A DNA stretch of 21,591 nt from Welwitschia mirabilis (taxonomy: Eukaryota; Gnetophyta; Gnetopsida; Welwitschiales). Where the stretch lies: contig JBOZIK010000001.1 in assembly GCA_051453625.1 (NCBI GenBank), positions 35,989,752 to 36,011,342 of the forward strand, written 5' to 3'. This document shows positions 1-9,443 of the stretch, piece by piece (positions within the stretch are counted from its first letter, which is position 1; every line of letters begins with the position of its first letter). The notes beneath the pieces are model-generated. The model did not search any database, had not been told where the DNA came from, and worked only from the letters and a program-made list of their open reading frames with translations. The position numbers and the translations under genes were made by a program.

Positions 1-1172
1 GGGTCAACAGGATTAGGATCGACTAAACCTAAATGGGGTCGATCGAACATGGAGATGAAAAAACCTAGGGTGACTGAATTTCTCTCTCAAACAACTTGTG
101 TAATTCATGACACCATATGGGGTTGACTAGACTTTTATGGGGTCGACCGAATGGCACATAAAAGAAATTTTTTTGAACATTATGTATCCATTATTTAGCC
201 ATTAGGTAGCCATTTTCAAGTTATTTATAGCCATTGGAGGCATAATTAAAATGGACTAAATCCTAATATCTTTATGTTATTAATAGCTAAGCTATGGATA
301 ACTAAGAAATTTTTTGGAACCATTCTCATTAGGCTAAATTATTTGGATCTAAAAGATTAAGCTGTGTATTGATATTATTATCACTATCGTATCTTGGCTT
401 CTACACATCTGATTAGAGGAGATCTATTATTGGCACATGTACTACATTCAAACTCATATCTAGAGCATCATTGGTGTACTACTATAGGAGGAGAGCTCCA
501 TCTCTTGTAATGATTTTAGAATAAGTGATATCTGTGCTATTGAGGCATCAATACATCACTACTATTGTTTTCTATAGGTTGAGATTAAGCCTTCAAAAGT
601 ATGTTGTGAAGGTTGAGATTAAGCCTTGAAAAGTCTATTGTGAAGGTTGAAACTTAACTTAGAAAAGTCCACTTATAAAAGTTTCAAGTGAACTTGTAAT
701 ACTGGGAGTAACAGAGATCTGAGATTTAGCTTGGGAGATGCTGATCATTAAGAGTGAAGTAAGAGAGTTTTAGAACCACTATAAATTTGGCTTACATCAA
801 TTTAGTAGTTTGTGTTTTTGTTTTTTATTCTTTACTTTCAGTATCTTATTATTTTGTACACATCCTAGATTGATTTTATTTTCATATACGAAACTTGTGT
901 TTCAAATATATTCATTTCAGATTTATCATTAAGTTTTAAAAGAACCTATTCATCCCCCCTCTACGGTTCACGATACTATCATTTTATGCTTTTTATTAGT
1001 TTCATTTTTCTGAATACTTTTAATTTTTTTCTTTTATTCATGATTTTGTTAGCAATTTATTTCAAGTAAGTTTTTGTTATATCATAAGTTTATTGTTTTT
1101 ATTATATCATAAGTTTATTTAGATAATTTTTAAAAAAACCTATTCACCCCTAGGGTTCTCGATTTTTAATAA
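1..1172 (+). repeat. 5' LTR of element 1, left end outside the window
   Basis: It aligns along most of its length with 6377-7495: the TATA-box neighbourhood, three 34-bp tandem units, and the terminal block AACCTATTCACCCCTAGGG followed by TTCTCGAT. The PBS starts two bases after its end. The promoter counterpart of the 3' LTR TATAAATAG reads TTATTAATA at about 277-285, so this copy's promoter is probably weak. Compared with the 3' LTR it carries about 170 extra bases (about 800-975) that end in a second LTR-terminus-like block at 945-975. The exact end (1170-1172) is set by the PBS and is uncertain by a few bases. Confidence 0.85.
577..680 (+). repeat. Three tandem 34-bp units in the element 1 5' LTR
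   Basis: Units start at 577, 611 and 645. Each opens with GGTTGARA, then a TTAAGCCTT-like core and AAAAGT. The same three-unit array is present in the 3' LTR at 6937-7039, so it belonged to the ancestral element. It lies downstream of the TATA position, in the presumed R/U5 region. Confidence 0.8.
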
Positions 1173-1173
1173 T

Positions 1174-1185
1174 TGGTATCAAAGA
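1174..1185 (+). other. Primer binding site of element 1
   Basis: TGGTATCAAAGA closely matches the plant copia PBS TGGTATCAGAGC, which is complementary to the 3' end of initiator tRNA-Met. It sits two bases after the LTR end, as expected for minus-strand priming. The G-to-A and other differences fit the decay seen elsewhere in the element. Confidence 0.85.
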
Positions 1186-1237
1186 GAGGTTGAGTCCATT
1201 ATTAGATTTTAATAAATCTAGACTCTATAACTCAAAA

Positions 1238-1920
1238 ATGAGTAATCCCTCTATTGATTTTTTAGATATGTCCTTCTTAGACACTTGTACTCTTATTGGT
1301 ATATTTTAAATAGTATGTGGATATATTTTCAAATAGATTGCAAATAGTGGATATGCAAAGGAATCATGAAAAAGTGATAATAAATCAGTTTAATAATTTG
1401 ATGAAGACAGAAGACTTTCCTTCATGGCAATTGTGCCTCCTTTACAGAACTTGCCCAATACATTAGAGCATGATGATTTAGATGTGATTAATGAATAATA
1501 GGATGAGCTAGAAGATACTTGTTAAGAACTATACTTGGAATGTAAAAATTTGGCTAAAATGATGAATGATCTAAACAAGATTATAAAGTCTCTTACCAAA
1601 GAAAAAGAGGAAATGAAAACGAGATACAAAAAGATTAAATCTAAAACTTCAATCTCGTCTTATCGGTAAAATATTTTTTTCATTTTATTAGTAAAGTTTC
1701 TAATGGTTCTTCCAAATTAGAAAAAATTCTTAAAGTTGAGAAACCTACTGGTGATAAGTTAGGTATTGAGTTCATCTCTCAAAAACTACAAAGGTAGCAT
1801 AATCAGGTAACATGATAAAGTAAGTTTATCTCAAAAGTTACTTGTCATTTTTTTAGAAAGACAAGTCATTCAAAACTTAAATGCTAGAAAGTTAATATCG
1901 TTCTAAAACTAAGTTAGTAC
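1238..1920 (+). pseudogene. Broken gag of element 1
   Basis: A start-like ATG at 1238 opens a short frame (MSNPSIDFLD...) ending in a stop near 1308. Further gag-like pieces lie downstream. At about 1501-1665 there is a charged, Lys/Glu-rich segment (ending KSLTKEKEEMKTRYKKIK) like the coiled-coil C-terminal half of Sirevirus gag. At 1843-1884 there is a CCHC zinc knuckle with correct CX2CX4HX4C spacing in which the second cysteine reads Phe (TTT at 1852-1854), so it could not bind zinc normally. A stop (TAG) follows directly. The central capsid-like domain is not recognisable, so internal deletion is likely. Gag would form the virus-like particle; this copy cannot encode it. Confidence 0.7.
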
Positions 1921-2035
1921 TTTTTCTTTTAAATTTATTCTAAAAGGAGGTATACCACATAAATCTAAAAAGACTAAGTGGATGAGACCTAATGATCTTA
2001 AGAGTCTCTTAATTTAGACAACTTTTAAGATCTCA

Positions 2036-2570
2036 AATAGCAGTAGCTGGTATCTAGACAGTGGGTGTTCAAGGCATATGATAGGAGACAAATCCAGATT
2101 CAAGAAATTAAGTAACTTTAATGGAGGAGAAATAACTTTTAGTAGCAATGAAAGAGTAAAAATAAAAGGTATCAAAAGAATCAGGGGACATAACCTTTCT
2201 AGAATTACTAGAGTTTTGTATGTAAATGGTTTAAAGCATAATTTATTGAGTATTATTCAAATATGTAACAAAGGTCACAAGGTAGTTTTCGATAAGTTAA
2301 AATGTAAAATTTTACATGAAAAATCAAATGATGTTATCCCTAGAGCAAATAGGATAGGCAATATATATAGCATAGACCAATTGTTTTCCCTATGTTATTT
2401 TTCAAATGTTCCTTAAGAAGAGTTGTTACATAAACAATTAGGTCATGTTAATTATGATCATAAAAACATTGTGAAAGGTATTTCTAAGATAAATGTAGAA
2501 AAACAAGGTTTATGTGATGCATGTCAAAAGGGAAAACAAATAATAACTTCACATAAAAGTAAAAACCAAG
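2036..2570 (+). pseudogene. Protease and GAG-pre-integrase part of element 1 pol
   Basis: The frame reads SSSWYLDSGCSRHM at 2039-2080, the retropepsin active-site signature of Ty1/copia with the DSG triplet intact (Asp at 2057-2059). It stays open to a TAA at 2414-2416 and contains LYVNGLKHNLLSI, a conserved copia protease segment. After the stop the same frame continues with LLHKQLGHVNYDHK and then CDACQKGKQ, the His-His-Cys-Cys zinc-binding region before integrase (about 2423-2560). Protease would cleave the gag-pol polyprotein. The ATG at 2078 lies inside the active-site motif and is not a real start. Only one stop interrupts this stretch, making it among the best preserved of the element. 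Confidence 0.88.
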
Positions 2571-2574
2571 ATTC

Positions 2575-3235
2575 CATAATTATGCCATTAGAGCTCATTC
2601 ATATGGACCTGGTAAGCCCTGCTTAAACTCAAAGTCTAGGTGGTAAATGTTATATTCTCACTATAATTGATAACTTCTCTAATTATACTTGGGTAGATTT
2701 TCTGTCAAACAAATCTAAGGCATACAAATATGGAATTGAGATATGCAAAAAGATTCAAAATGAAAAAGCATATACCATAAAGAAAATAAGGAGTGATCAT
2801 GGTGATGACTTTGAGAATTATTTCTTTGAGAAATGATGCATTAATAATGGAATTGATCATCAATTTCTAGCCCTTAAGATACCACAATAAAATGGTATAG
2901 CTAAAAGAAAGAATAGAGTCCTCCAAGAAACGACACATCCTATGCTAAATGATAAAGAGATCTTTAAATTATTTTGGGTTGAGAAAGTTAGCATAATGTG
3001 CTATATTATTAACAAATTTTATTTTAGATCTAGTACAGATACAACACTATATAAGTTATGGAAAGGAAGATAACCTAATGTTTTATATTTTAAAGTCTTC
3101 AGAAGTAAATGCTATATGCTGAAAAATAGAAAGCATTTAAGCAAATTCGACTCTAAAGTCAATGAAGCTAGTTTTCAAGGCTACTTAACTAGAAGTAGAG
3201 CATATCAAGTTTTAACAAGAGAATTTCAATAGTAG
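2575..3235 (+). pseudogene. Integrase of element 1, catalytic Glu lost
   Basis: One frame with stops carries the copia integrase core. The first Asp is in ELIHMDLVSPA (about 2591-2623), followed by a stop. The second Asp is in IRSDHGDDFEN (Asp codon 2795-2797). The third catalytic position falls in NGIAKRKNRVLQE, where the family has Glu before RKNR; here it is AAA (Lys) at 2903-2905, exactly 36 codons after the second Asp as DD35E requires. Stops also lie at 2836 and 2888. After about 2960 the sequence follows the usual copia integrase C-terminal part (KLWKGR, then HLSKFDSK, about 3050-3160). The integrase would join cDNA to host DNA; this copy is dead by both stops and active-site loss. Confidence 0.88.
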
Positions 3236-3489
3236 AAGAGTCAATAAATGTGCAAATTGATGAGTTTAATACAAGACCAAATTATTTAAATGAAAAAGAA
3301 TTCATATATACAAGTATCCCCATAATGAATGAAGTGACTACTAAAAATAATAAAGCTTCTATAAAAGAAGGCATAACTTAAAACATCAAAGAGTTAAAAG
3401 CTCACCCATTAAAATTTATTATTGGAGAAATTGGTTTAATAATAAAGACAATAAATTTTATGAATAATTTTTGTGCTCACATTTATTAT

Positions 3490-4380
3490 GTTTCAAAAAT
3501 AGAGCCCAAGAAATTTTAAGAAGCTAAAAATCATGAGGAATGGATGATGGCAATGCAAGATGAGCTACAATAATTTAAGAGAAATGATGTTTGAAAGCTT
3601 GTAGAAAGGAAAAAAGATAAAAATGTCATTGGTACTAAGTGGATTTTTAAAAACAAATGTGATGAAGAGAATAATATCATTAAAAATAAGGAAATATTAG
3701 TAGCATAAGGCTACAATCAGATAGAATGAATTGATATAGGTGATACATTTGCTCTAATTGCAAGGCTAGATAGCATTAGAATGTTTTTGTCTTTTATAGC
3801 CTTTAGAAATTTCAAAGTTTATCAAATGGATGTGACAAGTGCCTTTTTAAATGGTACATTAAATGAAATAAATAAACCACAAGGGTTTATTGGTCCTTAT
3901 AGAACTAATTATATGTATAGACTTAAGAAAGTCTTTTATGAATGAAAACAAGCTCCAAGAGCTTGGTATAAGAAACTAGCCACCTTTTTAAATGATAGTG
4001 GATATATTTGTGAAGGAAGTTGAGAAAGGATTTTATTATTATACAAATCTATGTAGATGATATCATATTTGGTGTCTTAAATGAAAGGTTATTAAAAGAA
4101 TTTGCAAATATTATGACAACTCATGTTGAAATGGGTATGCTTGGTGAAGTAAATATATTTCTTGGACTATAGATTAAGCAACTAAAATATGGAATATTTA
4201 TTTATCAATTTAAATATGTTAGAGATTTAATTAAATGTTTTAAATTAGAAAATATAAAAACAACTGACACTCTTATATCAGCATCTTGTAAAGTAAGTTT
4301 AGATGAGAATGATAAATTAATAGATCAAAAACTTTATAGAAGCATAATTAAAAGTCTATGATATTTAATGACAAGTAGAC
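3490..4380 (+). pseudogene. Reverse transcriptase of element 1
   Basis: The frame reads NHEEWMMAMQDEL near 3530 (start of the copia RT domain), then GTKWIFKNK (about 3635) and YQMDVTSAFLNGTLNE at about 3820-3868, which holds the first catalytic Asp (3829-3831). LKKVFYE and QAPRAWYKKL follow. Between about 4010 and 4040 the residues expected before the active site are shortened and the frame shifts. YVDDIIFG, the polymerase motif, then appears in another frame (YVDD at 4050-4061, intact). The thumb region follows with EMGMLGEVNIFLGL and LYRSIIKSL. At least six in-frame stops are visible. The RT would copy the element RNA into DNA; active-site residues survive, but the chain cannot be made. Confidence 0.88.
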
Positions 4381-4998
4381 AAGACATTATATTTAGTATT
4401 GGAGTATGTGCAAGGTATCAATCTCAACCAAAAGAATCACATCTATAAGCAGTAAAAAGGATAATTAGGTACATAAAAGGCACATCTGATTATAGCTTGT
4501 GGTATCCTATAGAGACATCCTTAAAGCTTGCAGGTTTTACTAGTGCATTGGGTTGGTTATAAAGATGGTAGAAAGAGAACAAGTGAAAATTATTTTCTAT
4601 TATGTTCATGCTTAGTAAGATGAGTAAGTAAGAAAGAAAAATCCATTTCTCTTTCAATTGCAGAAGTAGAATATATTGCAGCAGATAGTTGTTATACTCA
4701 TATTTTATGGATGAAGGAAATGATAAAGGATTTCAGTGTTAGTTTTAAAGAAGTCCCTATATTTTGTGACAACACCAGTTCTATAAACATATCTAAAAAT
4801 CCTATTCATCACTCAATAACCAAAAATATTGAGCTAAGGCATCATTTTTCAAGAGATCAAGTAGAAAAAGGACATATCTTTATGAACTTTAAGAGTACAG
4901 ATCAAGAGTTGGCAGATATTTTTACTAAACACCTAAATTTTGATACTTTCCTTTATCTAAGAAATAAAGTGAAAGTTATCTCATCATCCTTTGGCTGA
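4381..4998 (+). pseudogene. RNase H of element 1 pol
   Basis: From 4381 the text reads like copia RNase H: SRQDIIFSIGVCARYQ, RYIKGTSDYSLWY, then after a frame change YKDGRKRTS (about 4560) and SKKEKSISLSIAEVEYIAA (4624-4682). The last 95 residues (4711-4998) are uninterrupted and include IFCDNTSSINISKNPIHHS, IELRHHFSRDQVEKG and ELADIFTKHL, the C-terminal signature of Sirevirus-type pol. The frame ends at TGA 4996-4998, the natural pol terminus. The ATG at 4711 is internal. Stops occur near 4445, 4549 and 4621. Confidence 0.88.
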
Positions 4999-5716
4999 TT
5001 GTAAGATGGTTGACTGGATCCATGATTTGGTCAACTAGAGGTGTTCAGTCAACCGAAATAAAAGCTTGATCACTCAGACCCTCTTAGTTTTGTAGGCCAC
5101 TCTTAAGGAAGCTATAAATGGAGAATAAAAGGCAGTTGTAGCATAGGAAATTATATTATTTGTTTCTCTCTTTTTCATATAGTTATTTTTTTCCCTCCTT
5201 TTTCTTGTGTGTTTTCTCTACTTAAACATTAATTTAAAAAGTGGGAAAATTAGTTGTATTTCTCTTATGCTTTCAGATGTAGTTTGCTATTGATGAACAC
5301 TTTTACTTTATGCTACTTAGCCTAATGAAATAAAAATTACTTTTATGCCCTTACATTTGTGTTTTAAATTTTTATTGAATTAAATCAAATATCCATATGA
5401 ACTTAAATTTTTCTAATATGTTAAATACTAAGGATCCATATGATGTTTATCTTATATTTGAAATAAACTCTAAATTGTCAATGATCAAAGTGTTAAATAT
5501 TATATGATCAAAATTGTGCTTCTTGTAAATATTGTTTTCTTAACTTTTTAAATGTGTACATTAAATTATTTTTATTTTAGCATAAAATAAGTCTTATCAC
5601 AATGTTTTTATTTGGTTTTAAACGGCTTAATATTTTTGCAAAGAATAATAGGCATTTGGTAAGGGAAAGGTTTCTCAATTTTACTATTTTTACAACTAAG
5701 AATGTTTTCCATTGTC
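4999..5716 (+). other. Non-coding 3' internal region of element 1
   Basis: This is the stretch between the pol stop and the PPT, where some Sireviruses carry an env-like frame. No reading frame of note is seen. At 5007-5058 it holds several GGTTGACTGG / GGTCAACTAG / CAGTCAACCG motifs, which also form an array in the LTR U3. The rest is T-rich and without recognisable structure. Confidence 0.6.
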
Positions 5717-5727
5717 AAAGGGGGAGA
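5717..5727 (+). other. Polypurine tract of element 1
   Basis: AAAGGGGGAGA lies one base before the TGTTAG that opens the 3' LTR. It is the plus-strand priming site type of Sirevirus and related copia elements. The surrounding words (CATTGTCAAAGGGGGAGAT) are typical of plant copia 3' junctions. Confidence 0.92.
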
Positions 5728-6066
5728 TTGTTAGATTGTGTTTTACTAATTGATATCAAACTAATGTTTTCTATGAAGTGAATTTTTGTGTCTTATTCAG
5801 AAAATATTAACCACTTGTAGGTAAAATGTTGAAGTCATGAATGTCACATTCTGATCACTAGAAACTTGTCAAGTTCACTTATCCTCTTGATCAGAATTTT
5901 AAGAGGTCGACTATGCTTGGAGCATACTGTTAGAATTAAACTAATTTTTAAGGGATCAACTATACCTATGAACTTGAGAACTAGTAGGCTTGAATTGATT
6001 GTTAAGGGATCGATTGAACTTATGAGGAGTCGACCAGACCTATAAACCTGAGAACTAGTACTCCTG

Positions 6067-6166
6067 NNNNNNNNNNNNNNNNNNNNNNNNNNNNNNNNNN
6101 NNNNNNNNNNNNNNNNNNNNNNNNNNNNNNNNNNNNNNNNNNNNNNNNNNNNNNNNNNNNNNNNNN
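6067..6166. other. Assembly gap (100 N) in the 3' LTR
   Basis: It is flanked by a 49-bp direct repeat with two mismatches (6017-6065 and 6168-6216) within a natural LTR sub-repeat array. Confidence 0.97.
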
Positions 6167-6656
6167 AAACTTATGAGGAGTCGACCAGACCTATGAACCT
6201 AAGAACTAGTACTCCTAAATGGATTGTCAAGAGGTTGACTAGACCTTTGAGGGGTCGACCAGATCTAAACATCTGATATCCTTGAGTCGATTGTCAAGGA
6301 ATCAATCGGATACCTGAGGAGTTAATTAGACCTAATGTAAAAAGTTGGAATGAAATCTTTACCATGACAAGCAAGCAACTGAATAGATATGCAGGTGATT
6401 GGATGAGGAGTTGACTGGACCCTAAGGAGTCAACTAAATATGGAGCTATAAGAAATTATAACAATCAAAAAGTTCACTTAGGTAATCTATTTAAGTCATA
6501 GCACTAGGAGGAGTCGATTGGACATTTGAGGGATTGACTGGTAAAAATGAAAATAAAATTTTATATCCATTATGTATCTATTATATATCTATTTTATAGT
6601 CATTTATAGTTGTGGAAGCACTTGTTTAATTATAATAAATCCTAAAAGCCTTCTGG

Positions 6657-6665
6657 TATAAATAG
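6657..6665 (+). promoter_or_regulatory. TATA box of the element 1 3' LTR
   Basis: TATAAATAG, followed by CTAAGAGAG, sits about 930 bases into the LTR at the expected U3/R boundary. The 5' LTR counterpart (277-285) is degenerate. Confidence 0.65.
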
Positions 6666-6936
6666 CTAAGAGAGATATCTCTAAAAGAACTTTTAGACTT
6701 TTTGATCTTTGGACGAATTATTTAAAAAAACAACAATTTATCACTATACTAGCTTGGAATTATATTTTTGAAAAAGGACAAGCCAAAATCTATTATATCT
6801 ATACATTCAAGATGAGATCTTACACTTTCTTATTGTATTATTTATAGGAGAAGAGCTTCACTACAACCATTGTACTGAAGAATGAGTGATATTAGTGCAC
6901 TAGGGCATTTCTTCATTAGTACCACATATTGTAAAA

Positions 6937-7039
6937 GGGTGAGACATAGCCTACAAAAGTCCATTAAAAGGTTGAGATTTAGCTTGTAAAAGTCCATTGG
7001 AAATGTTGAGACTTAGCCTACAAAAGTCCATGTGTAAAG
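6937..7039 (+). repeat. Three tandem 34-bp units in the element 1 3' LTR
   Basis: Units begin at 6937, 6970 and 7004 with GGTTGAGA-like starts and a TAGCCTACAAAAGTCCAT-type core. They match the array at 577-680. Confidence 0.8.
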
Positions 7040-7269
7040 ATTACAGGTAAACCTACAAGACTTGGAAGAATTAACAAAGATTTGGATCAGGCTTGGTGAT
7101 AAGCTAATCATTGAGAGTGGAGTAGGAGGTTTCCTAAACTACTATAAAAGTTATGTGGATTTTATCAGTATTTTATGCTTTATGTTAGTTTCATTTTTTT
7201 GAATGCTTTCTATTTTTTATTTTATGCACATTGTAAGTTTATTTAAATAATTCTTTAAAAAACCTATTC

Positions 7270-7490
7270 AACCCCCTCCTCTCCCTTAACCACCTTGCCC
7301 CCCCAATCCCCCCCCTCCCCCCCTCCATTCCCTCCCCTCCACCCCCNNNNNNNNNNNNNNNNNNNNNNNNNNNNNNNNNNNNNNNNNNNNNNNNNNNNNN
7401 NNNNNNNNNNNNNNNNNNNNNNNNNNNNNNNNNNNNNNNNNNNNNNTCCACCCCCACCATCCCCCTTCCTCCTTTCACCTTCCTCTAGGG
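7270..7490 (+). repeat. C-rich polypyrimidine tract inside the LTR terminus, with gap
   Basis: Runs of C broken by T and A fill 7270-7346 and 7447-7485 around a 100-base gap. The 5' LTR has only about 10 bases here (CACCCCTAGGG at 1144-1154). Short coding-like frames across it on either strand are artefacts of low complexity. Confidence 0.75.
7347..7446. other. Assembly gap (100 N) in C-rich tract
   Basis: Low-complexity polypyrimidine sequence lies on both sides. Confidence 0.97.
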
Positions 7491-7728
7491 TTCTCAATCC
7501 CCAAATCCTACTTCTTTGATTGTGGTTATTCTCCCCTTATAATGGATTAAAAATAAAATACTTCAAGGCTATGGGATCAGTGGTGTTTTTAGTGTCATCA
7601 GAGGCATTACTTATTTCCTAGACTCATTGAGTGTATGATATTCCTATATGATCATTTTACTTTTGAGGATTTAGATGTGTTTTAGAGTATTATTATGTGA
7701 GTTCATCTCTGAGTAGTTTTTAATCTTA

Positions 7729-7767
7729 NNNNNNNNNNNNNNNNNNNNNNNNNNNNNNNNNNNNNNN
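7729..7767. other. Assembly gap (39 N)
   Basis: The only gap not of 100 bases, so its size may be a real estimate. No repeat is seen at its flanks. Confidence 0.97.
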
Positions 7768-8698
7768 GGTGATTTAATGATTTTTTCATGAGGATTTGTT
7801 AGATTTAAATTTATGGTAGGTACATTATCTTCTTCATGTTCCTAAATTGTTCATTTCCATTTTGTTTTCCTTAGTTATTCTAGTTGGTATTTCAAAGTCA
7901 TTTTTTTACTTTTTTATCATAAATACATAGGACTTGATCGTTTAGTAGTTTTTCTTTTTAAATTTTATTTGTATTTGTAGTTTTTTGTAGAAGTTACTTT
8001 TATTTTTGTAAATAAATTTCCTTAGTTTATGATACTGATTCTTTCCATCTATCCTTTTAGTGTCTTTTTGAGTTTAGTTTTCTTTAATTTTCTTTATTGA
8101 GTTTTTATGCATTGTATTTTTCAATAATTATGAGTTCATGGTAGATTTTTATTCATTAGTGCATTTACCTCCTTTATCATACCTTGATTTATCAGATTCT
8201 TAGCTATTTCCCATATTTTGAATGCTCTAATACTTTTCTCAAACCTTCTTGATATTATCTATACTTAATTGATTCTGTGGATCATTTCAAATCTATTGAT
8301 CTTTTGAAAACACTTGTCATCCACCATGTCATCCATATGATTAAGCAAATGATATAAAAATATTTACTAAGGTAAATTATCTTTCTATTCCATCTTTTTC
8401 TACCTCTTCTTGATCCTTCTTTTCATGCACAAAATACTACTCTCAAGCTCGTCTGTTTTGCTTTATTATACTTAACATGTATTTTCATTTTTTCCCTTCT
8501 ATCATTAATGTAATATGGAACATATTGATTTGCCTGTAAGAGGAGCAGGATATACATTTTAAGATATTTTGAGAAAAAAATTTAAAAATTTTAAGGGTTA
8601 TTTTTACATTTTCATGAGACATATCTATAGTGTACTAATCTGATTCTGAATGTATAAAAAACATGTACTTAATAGCAAAATACTTGTAGATTGTTTTC

Positions 8699-8798
8699 NN
8701 NNNNNNNNNNNNNNNNNNNNNNNNNNNNNNNNNNNNNNNNNNNNNNNNNNNNNNNNNNNNNNNNNNNNNNNNNNNNNNNNNNNNNNNNNNNNNNNNNN
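8699..8798. other. Assembly gap (100 N) between identical 48-bp flanks
   Basis: The 48 bases at 8651-8698, ending exactly at the gap, recur without a mismatch at 8823-8870. Confidence 0.97.
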
Positions 8799-9428
8799 TT
8801 GAGTGATATGCATGATGAATATTGTATAAAAAACATGTACTTAATAGCAAAATACTTGTAGATTGTTTTCCTTATAGGAATGGTACAAGCAATTCATGAT
8901 ACCATGGATCAATGGAATAATGTTATGATTGATTATTTTTTATATATTTTCCCTTATAAATTATGCTTAAAAACTTAATGCTTATTGAATATCATTTCTT
9001 AAGCTATTACTTTTTATGACTATACATACGTGTCATTTATCAAAGTTATTATGGTCATATCTTATGATGATTATTTTTGTTATAACATCCATTTTCTAGC
9101 TTTTTGATGTGCTAAATGTTTTAAATAAGGGACTAATGCACTAGTAAGTATTTTGATCTTGTTTTTCTGATGAGCATGATTGTAGGCAATTAATTTTACA
9201 ATTTCATTTTTAAGATCTCGCCATCCTCATAATCATTTAGATGATAGTATGGATGACAGTGTGGTCACTTCATCTACTAAGGTAAAACATAGTTTATTTA
9301 ATTTTGTAACTTAATCTTACATAGTAAGATTTATGAACTTGATTTACATATGTCTCAATAGTGTTTTATCTTAGCTAATTTAGCTTGCAATTATATTTGT
9401 TTGCCAACTTTATTAGGAACTGATAAGG

Positions 9429-9443
9429 CTATGTGGGGGACTA
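9429..9443 (+). other. Polypurine tract of the LTR C element
   Basis: GGAACTGATAAGGCTATG followed by TGGGGGA precedes the LTR start. It parallels GGGACTGACAAAGGCTAAG then TGAGGGT before LTR B on the opposite strand. The CTAAGTGTGGGGG-type tract is typical of Tat/Athila gypsy elements (recalled pattern). Confidence 0.65.

Larger units (their letters stand above)
1..7495 (+). mobile_element. Decayed Ty1/copia retrotransposon, Sirevirus-like (element 1)
   Basis: Two related long terminal repeats flank a gag-PR-IN-RT-RNaseH series in copia order, all on the plus strand. The 5' LTR is cut by the window edge. Its segment at 179-290 aligns with 6559-6670 of the 3' LTR, so about 0.65 kb of its start lies outside. 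A tRNA-iMet-type PBS follows the 5' LTR, and an AAAGGGGGAGA polypurine tract precedes the 3' LTR. The long LTRs (about 1.75 kb), the roughly 700-bp non-coding stretch between pol and the PPT, and the PPT type suggest the Sirevirus (SIRE/Maximus) lineage; this assignment is inferred by pattern only. The reading frame has many stops, at least one frameshift and deletions, and the LTRs differ clearly, so it is an old non-autonomous copy. Confidence 0.9.
5729..7495 (+). repeat. 3' LTR of element 1
   Basis: It starts TGTTAGATTGTG straight after the PPT and ends with the CTCTAGGGTTCTCA block near 7495. The apparent length is about 1.75 kb including two 100-base gaps. U3 (5905-6545) holds many degenerate copies of a GTCGAC-centred motif and sub-repeats containing GAGAACTAGTA. 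A clear TATA box is at 6657. Three 34-bp units follow at 6937-7039. The terminal block is split by a C-rich tract with a gap (7270-7490). The exact right end and any target-site duplication cannot be verified, because the element's left end is outside the window. Confidence 0.88.
7496..9428 (+). other. Probable 3' internal region of a plus-strand Ty3/gypsy element
   Basis: This T-rich stretch has no recognisable frame. It is assigned to the element of LTR C because it runs up to that LTR's PPT, and its last 60 bases (TTAGCTTGCAATTATATTTG onward) resemble the sequence before LTR B on the other strand (GGCTTGCAATTATGG...). Long non-coding regions between pol and the 3' LTR are usual in Tat/Athila elements. 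A host intergenic origin for part of it cannot be excluded. It contains two gaps and one exon-like island at 9215-9281. Confidence 0.45.

Noticed and set aside
577-680. CRISPR-like regular repeats
   Set aside because: The units are contiguous and degenerate, without spacers, and recur in the partner LTR of a plant retrotransposon.
5007-5058. Possible small inverted repeats (GGTTGACTGG / GTCAACC) as a separate MITE
   Set aside because: The words belong to the GTCGAC motif family of the element 1 LTR. No terminal inverted repeats or target duplication bound them.
7239-7519. Overlapping coding-like frames on both strands across the C-rich gap
   Set aside because: They consist of low-complexity Gly/Pro repeats and unknown bases from the gap. 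They exist only because C/G runs lack stops.
8625-8850. Minus-strand frames across the gap at 8699-8798
   Set aside because: They run through N and a duplicated contig end, and carry no motif.
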